DNA from: an uncultured Sphingomonadales bacterium
GTDB taxonomy: Bacteria > Pseudomonadota > Alphaproteobacteria > Sphingomonadales > Sphingomonadaceae
DNA length: 52,882 nt
Reading direction: 5' to 3'
Assembly: GCA_903868245.1 (NCBI GenBank)
Contig: CAIPUN010000022.1
Coordinates: 1 to 52,882, forward strand
Below the pieces are notes generated by a model. That model did not search any database, was not told the DNA's origin, and saw only the letters and a program-made list of their open reading frames with translations. The position numbers and the translations under genes were made by a program. Of this stretch, positions 39,851-49,993 are shown piece by piece; within the stretch, counting starts at the first letter, position 1; every line of letters begins with the position of its first letter.

Positions 39851-41188
39851 ATGACCAAAAAACATGATGTCCAGATTATCGGTGGCGGCCTCGCGGGATG
39901 CGAAGCAGCGTGGCAATTAGCGCAGCGCGGTGTCTGTGTTCGGCTGTCGGAAATGCGGGGATCAGGGGACATGACGCCAGCCCATCAAACCGATGGTCTG
40001 GCTGAACTGGTATGCTCCAACAGTTTCCGATCAGATGACGCCGAAAATAATGCCGTGGGCCTTTTGCATCAGGAAATGCGGGATCTGGGTTCGCTCATCA
40101 TGCAAGCCGCTGAAGTCGCCAAGGTGCCTGCAGGGTCGGCGCTCGCCGTGGACCGCGATGTATTTTCAGAGACCGTCACAAAACATCTCGAAAACACTAG
40201 CAACATCGAAATCGTGCGCGAACGCGTTGACGTCATTCCAACCGACAGGCCGGTCATCATCGCCACTGGCCCGTTGACCGCAACAAACCTCGCCGAGAGC
40301 ATCATGGCGAAAACCGGTGAAGACCGCCTCGCTTTCTTCGATGCGATTGCACCAATTGTATATCATGACAGCATCGACATGGACATTGCTTGGTATGCCT
40401 CGCGTTGGGACAAAGGCGATGGCAAGGATTACATAAATTGCCCGATGGACGAGGCACAATATCGCGCCTTTCACCAAGGTTTGCTGGACTCAGATAAAGC
40501 GGAGTTCAAGGAATGGGAAACCAACACGCCTTATTTCGAAGGCTGTATGCCTATTGAGGTTATGGCATCGCGCGGGTTAGACACGCTGCGCTTTGGCCCG
40601 ATGAAGCCTGTTGGTCTCGACAATCCCAGAACAGGCCGTTGGGCGCATGCTGTCGTGCAATTGCGACAGGATAATAAGCAAGGCACGCTGTGGAACATGG
40701 TCGGGTTTCAAACAAAGATGAAGCACAAGGCACAGGTCGAATTGCTCCGCACTATCCCGGGCCTCGAAAAGGCAGAGTTTGCTCGGCTCGGCGGATTACA
40801 CCGTAATACCTTCATCCGCTCGCCGATATTGTTGGACCGTCAACTTCGATTGAAATCCGCGCCGCATATCCGCTTTGCGGGACAAATCACGGGTTGCGAA
40901 GGCTATGTAGAAAGCAGCGCCGTGGGCTTGATGGCCGGCATTATGACGGCGGCGGAATTGGGCGGGCGCACGGTAACAGCACCACCGTCCACCACGGCGC
41001 TTGGCGCATTGCTTGGCCATATCACCGGCGACGCACTGGCCGACGATTATCAGCCTATGAACATCAATTTTGGCCTGTTCGCCCCGCTCGATGAAAAGGT
41101 GCATAAGAAATCGCGCAAGGCTGCGATGACCGGCAGGGCGCGGACAGATTTAAACAGCTGGATCGCCGCCCAAGCCATCGCGGCCTAG
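39851..41188 (+). CDS. trmFO: Methylenetetrahydrofolate-tRNA-(uracil-5-)-methyltransferase TrmFO
   Basis: [74 protein letters not shown]. Confidence 0.95.
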   Translation: MTKKHDVQIIGGGLAGCEAAWQLAQRGVCVRLSEMRGSGDMTPAHQTDGLAELVCSNSFRSDDAENNAVGLLHQEMRDLGSLIMQAAEVAKVPAGSALAVDRDVFSETVTKHLENTSNIEIVRERVDVIPTDRPVIIATGPLTATNLAESIMAKTGEDRLAFFDAIAPIVYHDSIDMDIAWYASRWDKGDGKDYINCPMDEAQYRAFHQGLLDSDKAEFKEWETNTPYFEGCMPIEVMASRGLDTLRFGPMKPVGLDNPRTGRWAHAVVQLRQDNKQGTLWNMVGFQTKMKHKAQVELLRTIPGLEKAEFARLGGLHRNTFIRSPILLDRQLRLKSAPHIRFAGQITGCEGYVESSAVGLMAGIMTAAELGGRTVTAPPSTTALGALLGHITGDALADDYQPMNINFGLFAPLDEKVHKKSRKAAMTGRARTDLNSWIAAQAIAA

Positions 41189-41679
41189 CAACGGCACCCC
41201 GGCTTTACGGCTGCTTTGGGCCGAGTTCGTGCGAATTCCTTGCGCGTAAGAAGCAGATCTTTGTTACTATCTGCGCTCGCAAAGCGCTGGCCAGTAGCGA
41301 CAGCCCATTCCTCAAATGTCAGCAAATTATTGCCATCGCTATCTAGCGCCTTGAACGCCTTGGTCCGGCTGCCCATCATTTCAAGGCGTGAGACAAGCTC
41401 ATCCTTGTTACGATCATAACGGTTGAAACGCATTTCCTCACGGCTGGCTTTTGGCGCCTCCGGCGGTGTGGGTGGCGCGAGACCAAAGGAAGGCGCATCG
41501 GATCCAGCTACAGGCAGTCTGTCAGAAATAGCAGCGGGCGGCGGCGGCGCGGGGATAAGCGATGGCTGATTGGCCATGCTCTGCCAGATCAATAGTCCGC
41601 CGCCTGCCATAAATAAGGCGGCAACACCGCCGATTAACATACGCTGCACCGTAACCGCCTCCCGATCGACATCTAGCAA
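41185..41679 (-). CDS. EF-hand domain protein, membrane-anchored/secreted
   Basis: Hydrophobic N-terminal segment, proline-rich linker, EF-hand-like loops [36 protein letters not shown]. Confidence 0.82.
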   Translation of the reverse strand: MLDVDREAVTVQRMLIGGVAALFMAGGGLLIWQSMANQPSLIPAPPPPAAISDRLPVAGSDAPSFGLAPPTPPEAPKASREEMRFNRYDRNKDELVSRLEMMGSRTKAFKALDSDGNNLLTFEEWAVATGQRFASADSNKDLLLTRKEFARTRPKAAVKPGCRC

Positions 41680-41692
41680 TCGGAAGATACAC

Positions 41693-42292
41693 CTAAATAC
41701 CTGTTAACGCATGTAAAATAAACCTTGGCCCTGATACGTTTTGTACGGACATCGTTAAAATAGCTAATGGACGCAAGACACGCGCCTTTGGCAACGGCGC
41801 ATATGGTATATCGCAGTCTCTTACACGTTCTGGAAAGGCAGTGCGCAAGGCTTCAAGCGCCCAGCTCCGTCCAATGAGCCGCACATCCTGAATAGTGCCC
41901 ATCCAACCGGCATAGGTCAGAAAAATCGCCTCGGCGCGTAATTCGGCATGCGCGTCCATGGCCTCTTGGTTGAACTGCTCAATACCCAGCAGATGCTCCC
42001 AAGCCGAAGCCAGCCCCTCGAGTACGCTTAACGGAATAAGCTCGCCCGTTTCATTTAGCGCTTGCAATAATGGCTCGCCCTTTGGTCTCGCATCAGCTGC
42101 GCTGGCAAATGCTTCGCGCCACCACGCCATCTTTATTTGTGCGATCATCGGTTCGCGCGCATTGCGTAATATCTCGGCAAAGCGCTGGTCGATTTGCAGA
42201 AGCACAGCGAATGCTGACCGAACGTCTGACGGCGCATAGGCAATGGCCAGCCGAACAGGTGGGGATAGATCTAAAGCATTATCCGCCGTCAT
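41693..42292 (-). CDS. Squalene/phytoene synthase family-like protein (possibly NDUFAF6-type)
   Basis: RLAIAYAPSDVRSAFAVLLQIDQRFAEILRNAREPMIAQIKMAWWREAF matches the family start, but Asp-rich motifs are not apparent. Confidence 0.65.
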   Translation of the reverse strand: MTADNALDLSPPVRLAIAYAPSDVRSAFAVLLQIDQRFAEILRNAREPMIAQIKMAWWREAFASAADARPKGEPLLQALNETGELIPLSVLEGLASAWEHLLGIEQFNQEAMDAHAELRAEAIFLTYAGWMGTIQDVRLIGRSWALEALRTAFPERVRDCDIPYAPLPKARVLRPLAILTMSVQNVSGPRFILHALTGI

Positions 42293-42325
42293 CTGCGCAT
42301 CCGCGACAATCTAGTCACCGCGCGA

Positions 42326-43684
42326 TTAGACCCCGAGCGTCCTGCGAACGCCAGCCACAATCTTGTCTGCATTCACCAGCATCGCCTTCTCCAGATTTGC
42401 CGCATAAGGCATCGGAACGTCTTCGTTCGTGATGCGCAAAACCGGTGCGTCTAAATCGTCAAAGCCCTCTTCCATGCAGATTGCCAGAATTTCGCTGCCG
42501 ACCGAACATGTTGGCCAGCCCTCTTCGGCAACGACCAAGCGGTTGGTTTTTGAAAGACTTGCCAGAACCGTTGCCTTGTCGAGAGGGCGGATGGTGCGCA
42601 GGTCAATAACCTCGGCGCTAATCCCCTCTTCAGCCAATCGATCCGCCGCCTCCAACGAAAGTCCAACGCCAATCGAATAGCTAACAATAGTAACGTCGGT
42701 CCCTTCACGCATTATGCGCGCTTTGCCGATAGGTAGAACATGATCGTCACCAACGGGAACTTCGTAACTACGGCCATAGAGCAATTCATTTTCTAGGAAT
42801 ACAACCGGATCCTCGCAACGGATGGCCGCTTTCAAAAGGCCTTTGGCGTCAGCGGCGTCATAAGGCGCTATTACAATGAGCCCGGGCACGCTGGCATACC
42901 AAGGTGCATAATTCTGGCTGTGCTGCGCGCCTACGCGCGCCGCGGCACCGTTGGGACCACGGAACACAATGGGGCAGCGCATTTGGCCCCCGGACATATA
43001 ATTGGTCTTCGCCGCCGAGTTGATGATGTGGTCAATCGCCTGCATGGCAAAGTTGAAGGTCATGAATTCGATGATGGGCCGCAAGCCGCCCATGGCTGCC
43101 CCTGTACCAACGCCAGCAAAGCCATATTCGGTAATGGGTGTATCAATGACCCTGCGGGAACCGAATTCGTCAAGAAGGCCTTGAGTAACCTTATAGGCCC
43201 CTTGATATTCGGCGACTTCCTCACCCATAACAAACACACGGTCGTCGCGGCGCATTTCTTCGGCCATCGCATCGCGCAAGGCTTCGCGTAAGGTAACGGT
43301 TTGCATTTCACCGTTCGCGGCAGCAGCGCTGGACTCAGCTGGCTTTGGATTAGAGGCATTGGCAGGCGGCGCATTATGTGCCGGTATTTCAAGTGGGTCC
43401 GATACAACTGGTTGGGAAGAAGGTGCGGCGGCTTCCTCCCCTTCATTTGTAATAAGGGCAATCACTGTGCCAACCTTGACACCATCGGTTCCTGCCGCAA
43501 CATTAATTGACGAAATCACGCCTTCGTCCACAGCTTCAAATTCCATCGTCGCTTTGTCAGTTTCAATCTCGGCAAGAATATCGCCAGATTTTACGCTATC
43601 GCCTTCTTTGACCAGCCATTTGGCCAAGGTGCCTTCTTCCATCGTTGGCGAAAGCGCGGGCATCTTCAGTTCGATTGCCATCAA
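42326..43684 (-). CDS. pdhB: Pyruvate dehydrogenase E1 component subunit beta with N-terminal lipoyl domain
   Basis: Lipoyl domain [18 protein letters not shown]...[15 protein letters not shown] followed by E1-beta ([40 protein letters not shown]). Confidence 0.95.
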   Translation of the reverse strand: MMAIELKMPALSPTMEEGTLAKWLVKEGDSVKSGDILAEIETDKATMEFEAVDEGVISSINVAAGTDGVKVGTVIALITNEGEEAAAPSSQPVVSDPLEIPAHNAPPANASNPKPAESSAAAANGEMQTVTLREALRDAMAEEMRRDDRVFVMGEEVAEYQGAYKVTQGLLDEFGSRRVIDTPITEYGFAGVGTGAAMGGLRPIIEFMTFNFAMQAIDHIINSAAKTNYMSGGQMRCPIVFRGPNGAAARVGAQHSQNYAPWYASVPGLIVIAPYDAADAKGLLKAAIRCEDPVVFLENELLYGRSYEVPVGDDHVLPIGKARIMREGTDVTIVSYSIGVGLSLEAADRLAEEGISAEVIDLRTIRPLDKATVLASLSKTNRLVVAEEGWPTCSVGSEILAICMEEGFDDLDAPVLRITNEDVPMPYAANLEKAMLVNADKIVAGVRRTLGV

Positions 43685-44757
43685 TATTGCTCCACCAGCA
43701 CGTCAGTATAGAGTTCGGAAAGGTCCGGCTCGGGCGATGTTTCGGCAAAATCCGCGGACTGATTCACAATCTGCCGGATCTCTTTTTCAATTACCTTCAA
43801 CGCGTCTTCACCCACACCCATTTCCGTAAGATAGGCCTTGCAGCCTTCAATAGGGTCGCTGTTGTCGCGGACCGATTGGACTTCATCACGGCTGCGGTAC
43901 TTAGCAGGGTCAGACATGGAATGGCCCCGATAACGGTAGGTTTTCATTTCCAACAATACAGGTCCTTTACCGCTGCGTACCCAATCTAGCGCAACCTCTG
44001 CCGCGCCGCGTACAGCGAGCACATCCATACCGTCGACCTGGATACCGGGGATTCGGAAGCTCTCACCGCGGCGGTAAAGCTGGTCTTCGGACGAGGCGCG
44101 GTTGACGCTGGTGCCCATCGCATATTGGTTGTTTTCGATCACGAAGATGATCGGCAGTTTCCAAAGCTCTGCCATGTTGAAGCTCTCATATACCTGCCCC
44201 TGGTTGGATGCGCCGTCGCCGAAATAGGCAAGGCACACGCCGCCATCGTTCGCATATTTATGCCCAAAGGCAAGGCCTGCACCGAGCGATACCTGCGCGC
44301 CAACAATCCCATGTCCGCCGTAAAATTTATGTTCGGTCGAAAACATGTGCATCGACCCACCTTTGCCTTTCGAAATGCCCGCAGCGCGGCCGGTTAGCTC
44401 TGCCATGATGACATTAGGATCAATACCATAAGCAAGCATATGGCCATGGTCCCGATAGCCAGTTATGACGCTGTCTTTGCCTGGCGTCAGAGCGGATTGC
44501 AGGCCAATCGCGACTGCTTCTTGCCCAATATATAAATGGCAGAAACCACCAATCAGACCTAAGCCGTAAAGCTGCCCCGCCTTTTCCTCAAAGCGCCGGA
44601 TCAGCAACATATCCCGGTAGAACTTCAGCAGCTCTTCCTTAGTCGCTTTATACGGCACCGGCTCGGTGGGACGCTCCCGATTGGCGCGTGCTGCGTCTTC
44701 GCTAACACTTGCCTTCTTGGAAGCAGATTTTTTCGCTGGGGTGGTGGCCAAAATCAT
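43681..44757 (-). CDS. pdhA: Pyruvate dehydrogenase E1 component subunit alpha
   Basis: [34 protein letters not shown]; ThDP motif [50 protein letters not shown]. Confidence 0.95.
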   Translation of the reverse strand: MILATTPAKKSASKKASVSEDAARANRERPTEPVPYKATKEELLKFYRDMLLIRRFEEKAGQLYGLGLIGGFCHLYIGQEAVAIGLQSALTPGKDSVITGYRDHGHMLAYGIDPNVIMAELTGRAAGISKGKGGSMHMFSTEHKFYGGHGIVGAQVSLGAGLAFGHKYANDGGVCLAYFGDGASNQGQVYESFNMAELWKLPIIFVIENNQYAMGTSVNRASSEDQLYRRGESFRIPGIQVDGMDVLAVRGAAEVALDWVRSGKGPVLLEMKTYRYRGHSMSDPAKYRSRDEVQSVRDNSDPIEGCKAYLTEMGVGEDALKVIEKEIRQIVNQSADFAETSPEPDLSELYTDVLVEQY

Positions 44758-44876
44758 TTCCTTTAGTGGAATTATTATTTGCGCGTGCAACGGCGCCTAG
44801 CCAAAATCGGGAGAGGTGAAAAGCGCTTTTCCGCAACGTAAAGCAGTGCATAGCTATTCATTTGACGGCCAGCGCC

Positions 44877-45188
44877 TTAGTTTAAAGGAACTACAACCTC
44901 GTCCGGGGCAACAACATTCAATTCTTTGCGCATCAGTTCACCCGCAAGGTCCGGATCGACATTGTCCCGGTCAAGCAAGAGCTGCCGATTTCTTAGTGCG
45001 TCCCGTTCTTTCTGCAGCTTTGCCAGTTCAATTTTGCGTTCACTTAAAGCTGCACGATAGTCAGTCCATGCAATGATACCTGTCGGACCCAGTAGCGCAT
45101 AAGACGCGATTCCGAGCAACGCCAGAAGTCCCAAAGCAGGGCCGACCACAGACGTTAAATATTCCGGTTTTTTATTGCTGCGGACCAT
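44877..45188 (-). CDS. FtsB/DivIC-like septum formation initiator
   Basis: One TM segment then coiled coil ALSERKIELAKLQKERDALRNRQLLLDRDNVDPDLAGELMRKELNVVAPDEVVV; between pdhA and eno. Confidence 0.85.
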   Translation of the reverse strand: MVRSNKKPEYLTSVVGPALGLLALLGIASYALLGPTGIIAWTDYRAALSERKIELAKLQKERDALRNRQLLLDRDNVDPDLAGELMRKELNVVAPDEVVVPLN

Positions 45189-45234
45189 ATTCAGACTGAA
45201 TCATATTTTACACGCGTTGGCAAGAATATCGCGG

Positions 45235-46599
<1,365 letters not shown>

Positions 46600-46709
46600 T
46601 TAAAACTAAATTTCCGGTGCTATAGTTGACTAAGGCACCTGCAATGCAAATATTAGTAGGTAGTAAGACCATTTCTTTCGCCCCCAGTTGTTCAAAAGGA
46701 GTCATTTTT

Positions 46710-47204
46710 ATGGCCGAGACCGAAAAACCTGCAGCAGCCAAGAAAACTGCCACTAAGCCAGCAGCAACACGTGCCAAGGCTAAGACCGCTGCACCAAAGG
46801 CCGTCGCAAAGGCGCAACCAGCCAAAGGCAAGGCAGACAACGTCAAGTCAAAGGTCAAATCGGATATGCATGATTTTAAGGCGCAAGCCGCCGATAGTGT
46901 GCGCGCTGCAGCTGTTAAGGGCAAAGATCGCGCCACGGAGGCAGTTGGCAGCATCGGCAAGCTTATCCGCGATAGTGCGGGCACCATCGACGATAATGTA
47001 GGCAAGCAATATGGTGACTATGCGCGCAGTGCGGCCGACATGGTTGACGGCTTCGCTGGCAAGATGGATGCGAAGGATGTGGATGCGCTGACAGAGGATG
47101 CGCGGCAATTCGTCCGCAAAAGTCCTGCCGTCGCCATTGGTGCCGCCGCCGCAATTGGATTTGTTTTGGCGCGCCTCATACGTTCGGGCGGCAAAGACGC
47201 TTGA
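46710..47204 (+). CDS. YqjD/ElaB (DUF883)-like protein with Lys/Ala-rich N-terminus
   Basis: Lys/Ala/Pro-rich N-terminus, amphipathic helical middle, C-terminal VRKSPAVAIGAAAAIGFVLARLIRSG anchor. Confidence 0.72.
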   Translation: MAETEKPAAAKKTATKPAATRAKAKTAAPKAVAKAQPAKGKADNVKSKVKSDMHDFKAQAADSVRAAAVKGKDRATEAVGSIGKLIRDSAGTIDDNVGKQYGDYARSAADMVDGFAGKMDAKDVDALTEDARQFVRKSPAVAIGAAAAIGFVLARLIRSGGKDA

Positions 47205-47257
47205 ATAGTAAAACAGTTGCATTGCAAAATGCCGCCAATGGCCGATAAGCGGGTAGG

Positions 47258-47656
47258 ATGAAGATCGAAGAACAACAAGCCGAAGCGTTGGAAGACCTTC
47301 CGCCGCCGATTGAACCAAGCGTGAGCGAACAGGTTGCTTTGGTGATGGAGGACCTGCGTGCGATGGTGAAGGCGGAAATGCGCTATCATCGGTCGCGACT
47401 AGATTACACACGCCACGTATTTGGCTGGTCATTCCGCTATGGCGCGGTCGCGGTATTTGCATTTGGGGGGGCGTTCATTGCGCTGGTGTTGGGGCTGTTA
47501 CTCACACTTTCCCCATTAATTGGTCCATTGGCGGCAACCTTACTGGTTACCATAAGCTTTGTGATCATCGGCATCATTTTCGCCGCATTGGCCCGAAGAT
47601 GGATGCGGAAAGTTTACTTCCCGGAAATGCAGAAAAATGACGACGATCTTACCTAA
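47258..47656 (+). CDS. Phage holin superfamily III / YqjE-like membrane protein
   Basis: Two TM segments (YGAVAVFAFGGAFIALVLGLLLTLSPLIGPLAATLLVTISFVIIGIIFAALARRWM) in the position of yqjE. Confidence 0.68.
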   Translation: MKIEEQQAEALEDLPPPIEPSVSEQVALVMEDLRAMVKAEMRYHRSRLDYTRHVFGWSFRYGAVAVFAFGGAFIALVLGLLLTLSPLIGPLAATLLVTISFVIIGIIFAALARRWMRKVYFPEMQKNDDDLT

Positions 47657-47972
47657 AGAACCTGTTGTGACCGACCGGGACAGCGTAATCTTGTCCAACG
47701 CTGAACGGCGGTACTTGCGGCGTAAGTTCAAAGACAGCCTGGCCGTCACGCGTGATGTCCTTAATCCCCACAATCAACTTCGGCGCTTGGTCGGACGTCA
47801 AACTACCCAAGCCAAGAAGATAGCAGACGAGACAATACAAATTGCGAAGAAGAATGCCCCCATGATTGGTGTTATTGGGGTAAGTGCCTTGTTAATTGCG
47901 ACGCGCGGTCCGATTTCACGTTGGATTTCGAGGTTGCGGCAAAGTAAAACCAAAACGCCCTCCAGCAAATAA
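47637..47972 (+). CDS. Hypothetical small membrane-associated protein (YqjK-position)
   Basis: Intact ORF overlapping the preceding gene by 20 bp; one hydrophobic segment MIGVIGVSALLIATRG. Confidence 0.62.
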   Translation: MTTILPKEPVVTDRDSVILSNAERRYLRRKFKDSLAVTRDVLNPHNQLRRLVGRQTTQAKKIADETIQIAKKNAPMIGVIGVSALLIATRGPISRWISRLRQSKTKTPSSK

Positions 47973-47986
47973 TATGGGAACAATAT

Positions 47987-48472
47987 ATGAGCAAGATTGG
48001 TGACAGCATCAAATCCGCGGCTGATAGCGCGAAAGTAAAGACCACGCGTTCGTCCGTTGCGGCGCGTCAGAAGGCTTCGGTAGCATTTGAGAAAAGCAAA
48101 GATGCTGCTGTCACTGGCGTAGAGCAGTCAAAAGAAATTGCCCGCAAAGCAAAGGCCAAGACCAGCGACGGTATTGATAAAAATCCGCTTGCCATCGTGC
48201 TTGGCGGAATTGCCATTGGTGCCATCGTCGGTGCACTTTTACCGCGTACAGAACGTGAAACCAAAGTTTTTGGCAAGGCGGGTAAGAAATTAAACAAAAA
48301 AGCCCGCAAAATAGCCGATGCAGCAAAAGTGGCTGGCATGGACCAAGTGGACACGCTTGGACTAAATGGCGAAGCCATGCGCGCGCAGTTTAGAGAGCTT
48401 GTCAGCAAGGCTGCTCTCGCTGTAAAGGCCGCCGGTCAGGCCGCTACTGAGGCGGCTAAAGAAAAGAATTAA
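47987..48472 (+). CDS. Second YqjD/ElaB-like helical protein with glycine-rich hydrophobic segment
   Basis: Lys/Ala-rich helices around KNPLAIVLGGIAIGAIVGALLPRTERE. Confidence 0.65.
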   Translation: MSKIGDSIKSAADSAKVKTTRSSVAARQKASVAFEKSKDAAVTGVEQSKEIARKAKAKTSDGIDKNPLAIVLGGIAIGAIVGALLPRTERETKVFGKAGKKLNKKARKIADAAKVAGMDQVDTLGLNGEAMRAQFRELVSKAALAVKAAGQAATEAAKEKN

Positions 48473-48482
48473 GGATAGTCGT

Positions 48483-48701
48483 TTGAGCGATACAAAATTG
48501 CATCTCGTTTTTGGTGGCCGCGTTGATAACCCGCAAACGTTAAAATTCACTGACCTCGAAAATTTGGACATTGTCGGCATGTTCCCAGATTATGCAAGTG
48601 CAGAGGAAGCATGGCGCGGGGCGGCCCAACGCACAGTCGATGATGCCGAAATGAAATATGTCGTGGTACATCTGCATAAGCTTTTGCAACCCGATAGCTA
48701 A
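48483..48701 (+). CDS. DUF4170 family protein
   Basis: LHLVFGGRVDNPQTLKFTDLENLDIVGMFPDYASAEEAWRGAAQRTVDDAEMKYVVVHLHKLL; TTG start. Confidence 0.72.
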   Translation: MSDTKLHLVFGGRVDNPQTLKFTDLENLDIVGMFPDYASAEEAWRGAAQRTVDDAEMKYVVVHLHKLLQPDS

Positions 48702-48720
48702 TTTCGGACAGTAGAGTCGA

Positions 48721-49383
48721 TTAGGCGCGCCGATATCGCCACAATAACAATGGCCGCGCCAGCAATAATCCGGCGATAAAGCCACCAAGGTGCGACCATA
48801 TAGCAATAGAGATCCCCAAACCCGGCCCTACAAAACCAAGCGCAAGATTTAACCCTGCCCAAGCGATAGTTAGGTGTAATGGCCGAGCATATTCGGCAGG
48901 GATAGGTCCCCAAGCCTTCGGCTTTTTGTTCGGAAAGAGCAGCGCATAAGCGCCAATAATCCCCGAAATAGCTCCACTCGCGCCAATGGCTGGCGCCATC
49001 ATGTCCACGGACATCGGCCATGCCATGAAGGCGGCGAAGCACTCCATGGCCGCAGCAACATAAGCCGATCCAATATAAAGTGACAGGTAGAGCCCACCGC
49101 CCAATACACGCTCAACCAACTTACCGATCAGCAAAAGCATAAGCATGTTCATCACGACATGCGCAACGCCGCCGTGCAGAAACGCTGCAGACAAAGGCGT
49201 CAAAAAAGCTGGTACCATAAATCCGATATCGGGAAATGCCGCACTGCCACTGCTTAAACGTATCGGGAATAGCCCCCCCGATATCACCGCATATTGCCAC
49301 CAAGACGGCACCAGCAATATTGCTGCGATCACCAGATTGATGACCGCCAATACATTGGTAACAGGGCCGCGCGGAAATTGCAT
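48721..49383 (-). CDS. Rhomboid family intramembrane serine protease
   Basis: FLHGGVAHVVMNMLMLLLIGKLVE; GASGAISGIIGAYALLF (Ser); SHLGGFIAGLLLARPL (His). Confidence 0.9.
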   Translation of the reverse strand: MQFPRGPVTNVLAVINLVIAAILLVPSWWQYAVISGGLFPIRLSSGSAAFPDIGFMVPAFLTPLSAAFLHGGVAHVVMNMLMLLLIGKLVERVLGGGLYLSLYIGSAYVAAAMECFAAFMAWPMSVDMMAPAIGASGAISGIIGAYALLFPNKKPKAWGPIPAEYARPLHLTIAWAGLNLALGFVGPGLGISIAIWSHLGGFIAGLLLARPLLLWRYRRA

Positions 49384-49419
49384 ATCAGGCCATCAGGCGC
49401 TTCCCACCGAAGCGCATGA

Positions 49420-49896
49420 TCAGATAAACTCGATCTTTGATACGAGATAATATTTATCGCCCGAGGGCACAGTTAATTCAACTTCGTCTTCGACAACGCG
49501 GCCAATGAGCGCGCGGCCCAATGGCGAATTATACGAAATCCGGCCTGCTTTTGCGTCGGCTTCAGTCTCGCCAACAAGCTGATAGCGCACGGGCTTATCA
49601 TTTTCGTCCAACAATGTGACGGTTGCGCCAAAGACGATTTTATCGCCAGACAGGGTTGAAGGGTCAATGATCTGCGCACGGCCAATCTTGTCCTCGATTT
49701 CGGAAATCGCGGCTTCAACCTGCCCCTGACGTTCCTTTGCGGCGTGATATTCGGCATTTTCCGACAGATCACCATGTGCACGCGCTTCCTCAATTGCCTC
49801 CACAATCAAGGGTCGTTCGTCACGAAGGCGTTTCAGGTCGGTCGTCAGCTTTTCATAGCCTTCGGCCAACATCGGATATTTCTCAAAACTCGCCAT
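49420..49896 (-). CDS. greA: Transcription elongation factor GreA
   Basis: [74 protein letters not shown]. Confidence 0.96.
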   Translation of the reverse strand: MASFEKYPMLAEGYEKLTTDLKRLRDERPLIVEAIEEARAHGDLSENAEYHAAKERQGQVEAAISEIEDKIGRAQIIDPSTLSGDKIVFGATVTLLDENDKPVRYQLVGETEADAKAGRISYNSPLGRALIGRVVEDEVELTVPSGDKYYLVSKIEFI

Positions 49897-49993
49897 CAGG
49901 CAAAACCCTTCGTCACAAAAACATCCCGACCGGATGCGCTATTACGGCTCATCCGATATGCAGTTCAATTGTCGGGGAAAGATACTGCGCGTA

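Noticed and set aside
46710-46860. Lys/Ala-rich N-terminus considered as a true histone H1-like DNA-binding protein
   Set aside because: The C-terminal hydrophobic anchor and the yqjE-like neighbour fit a membrane-tethered YqjD/ElaB-like protein better.
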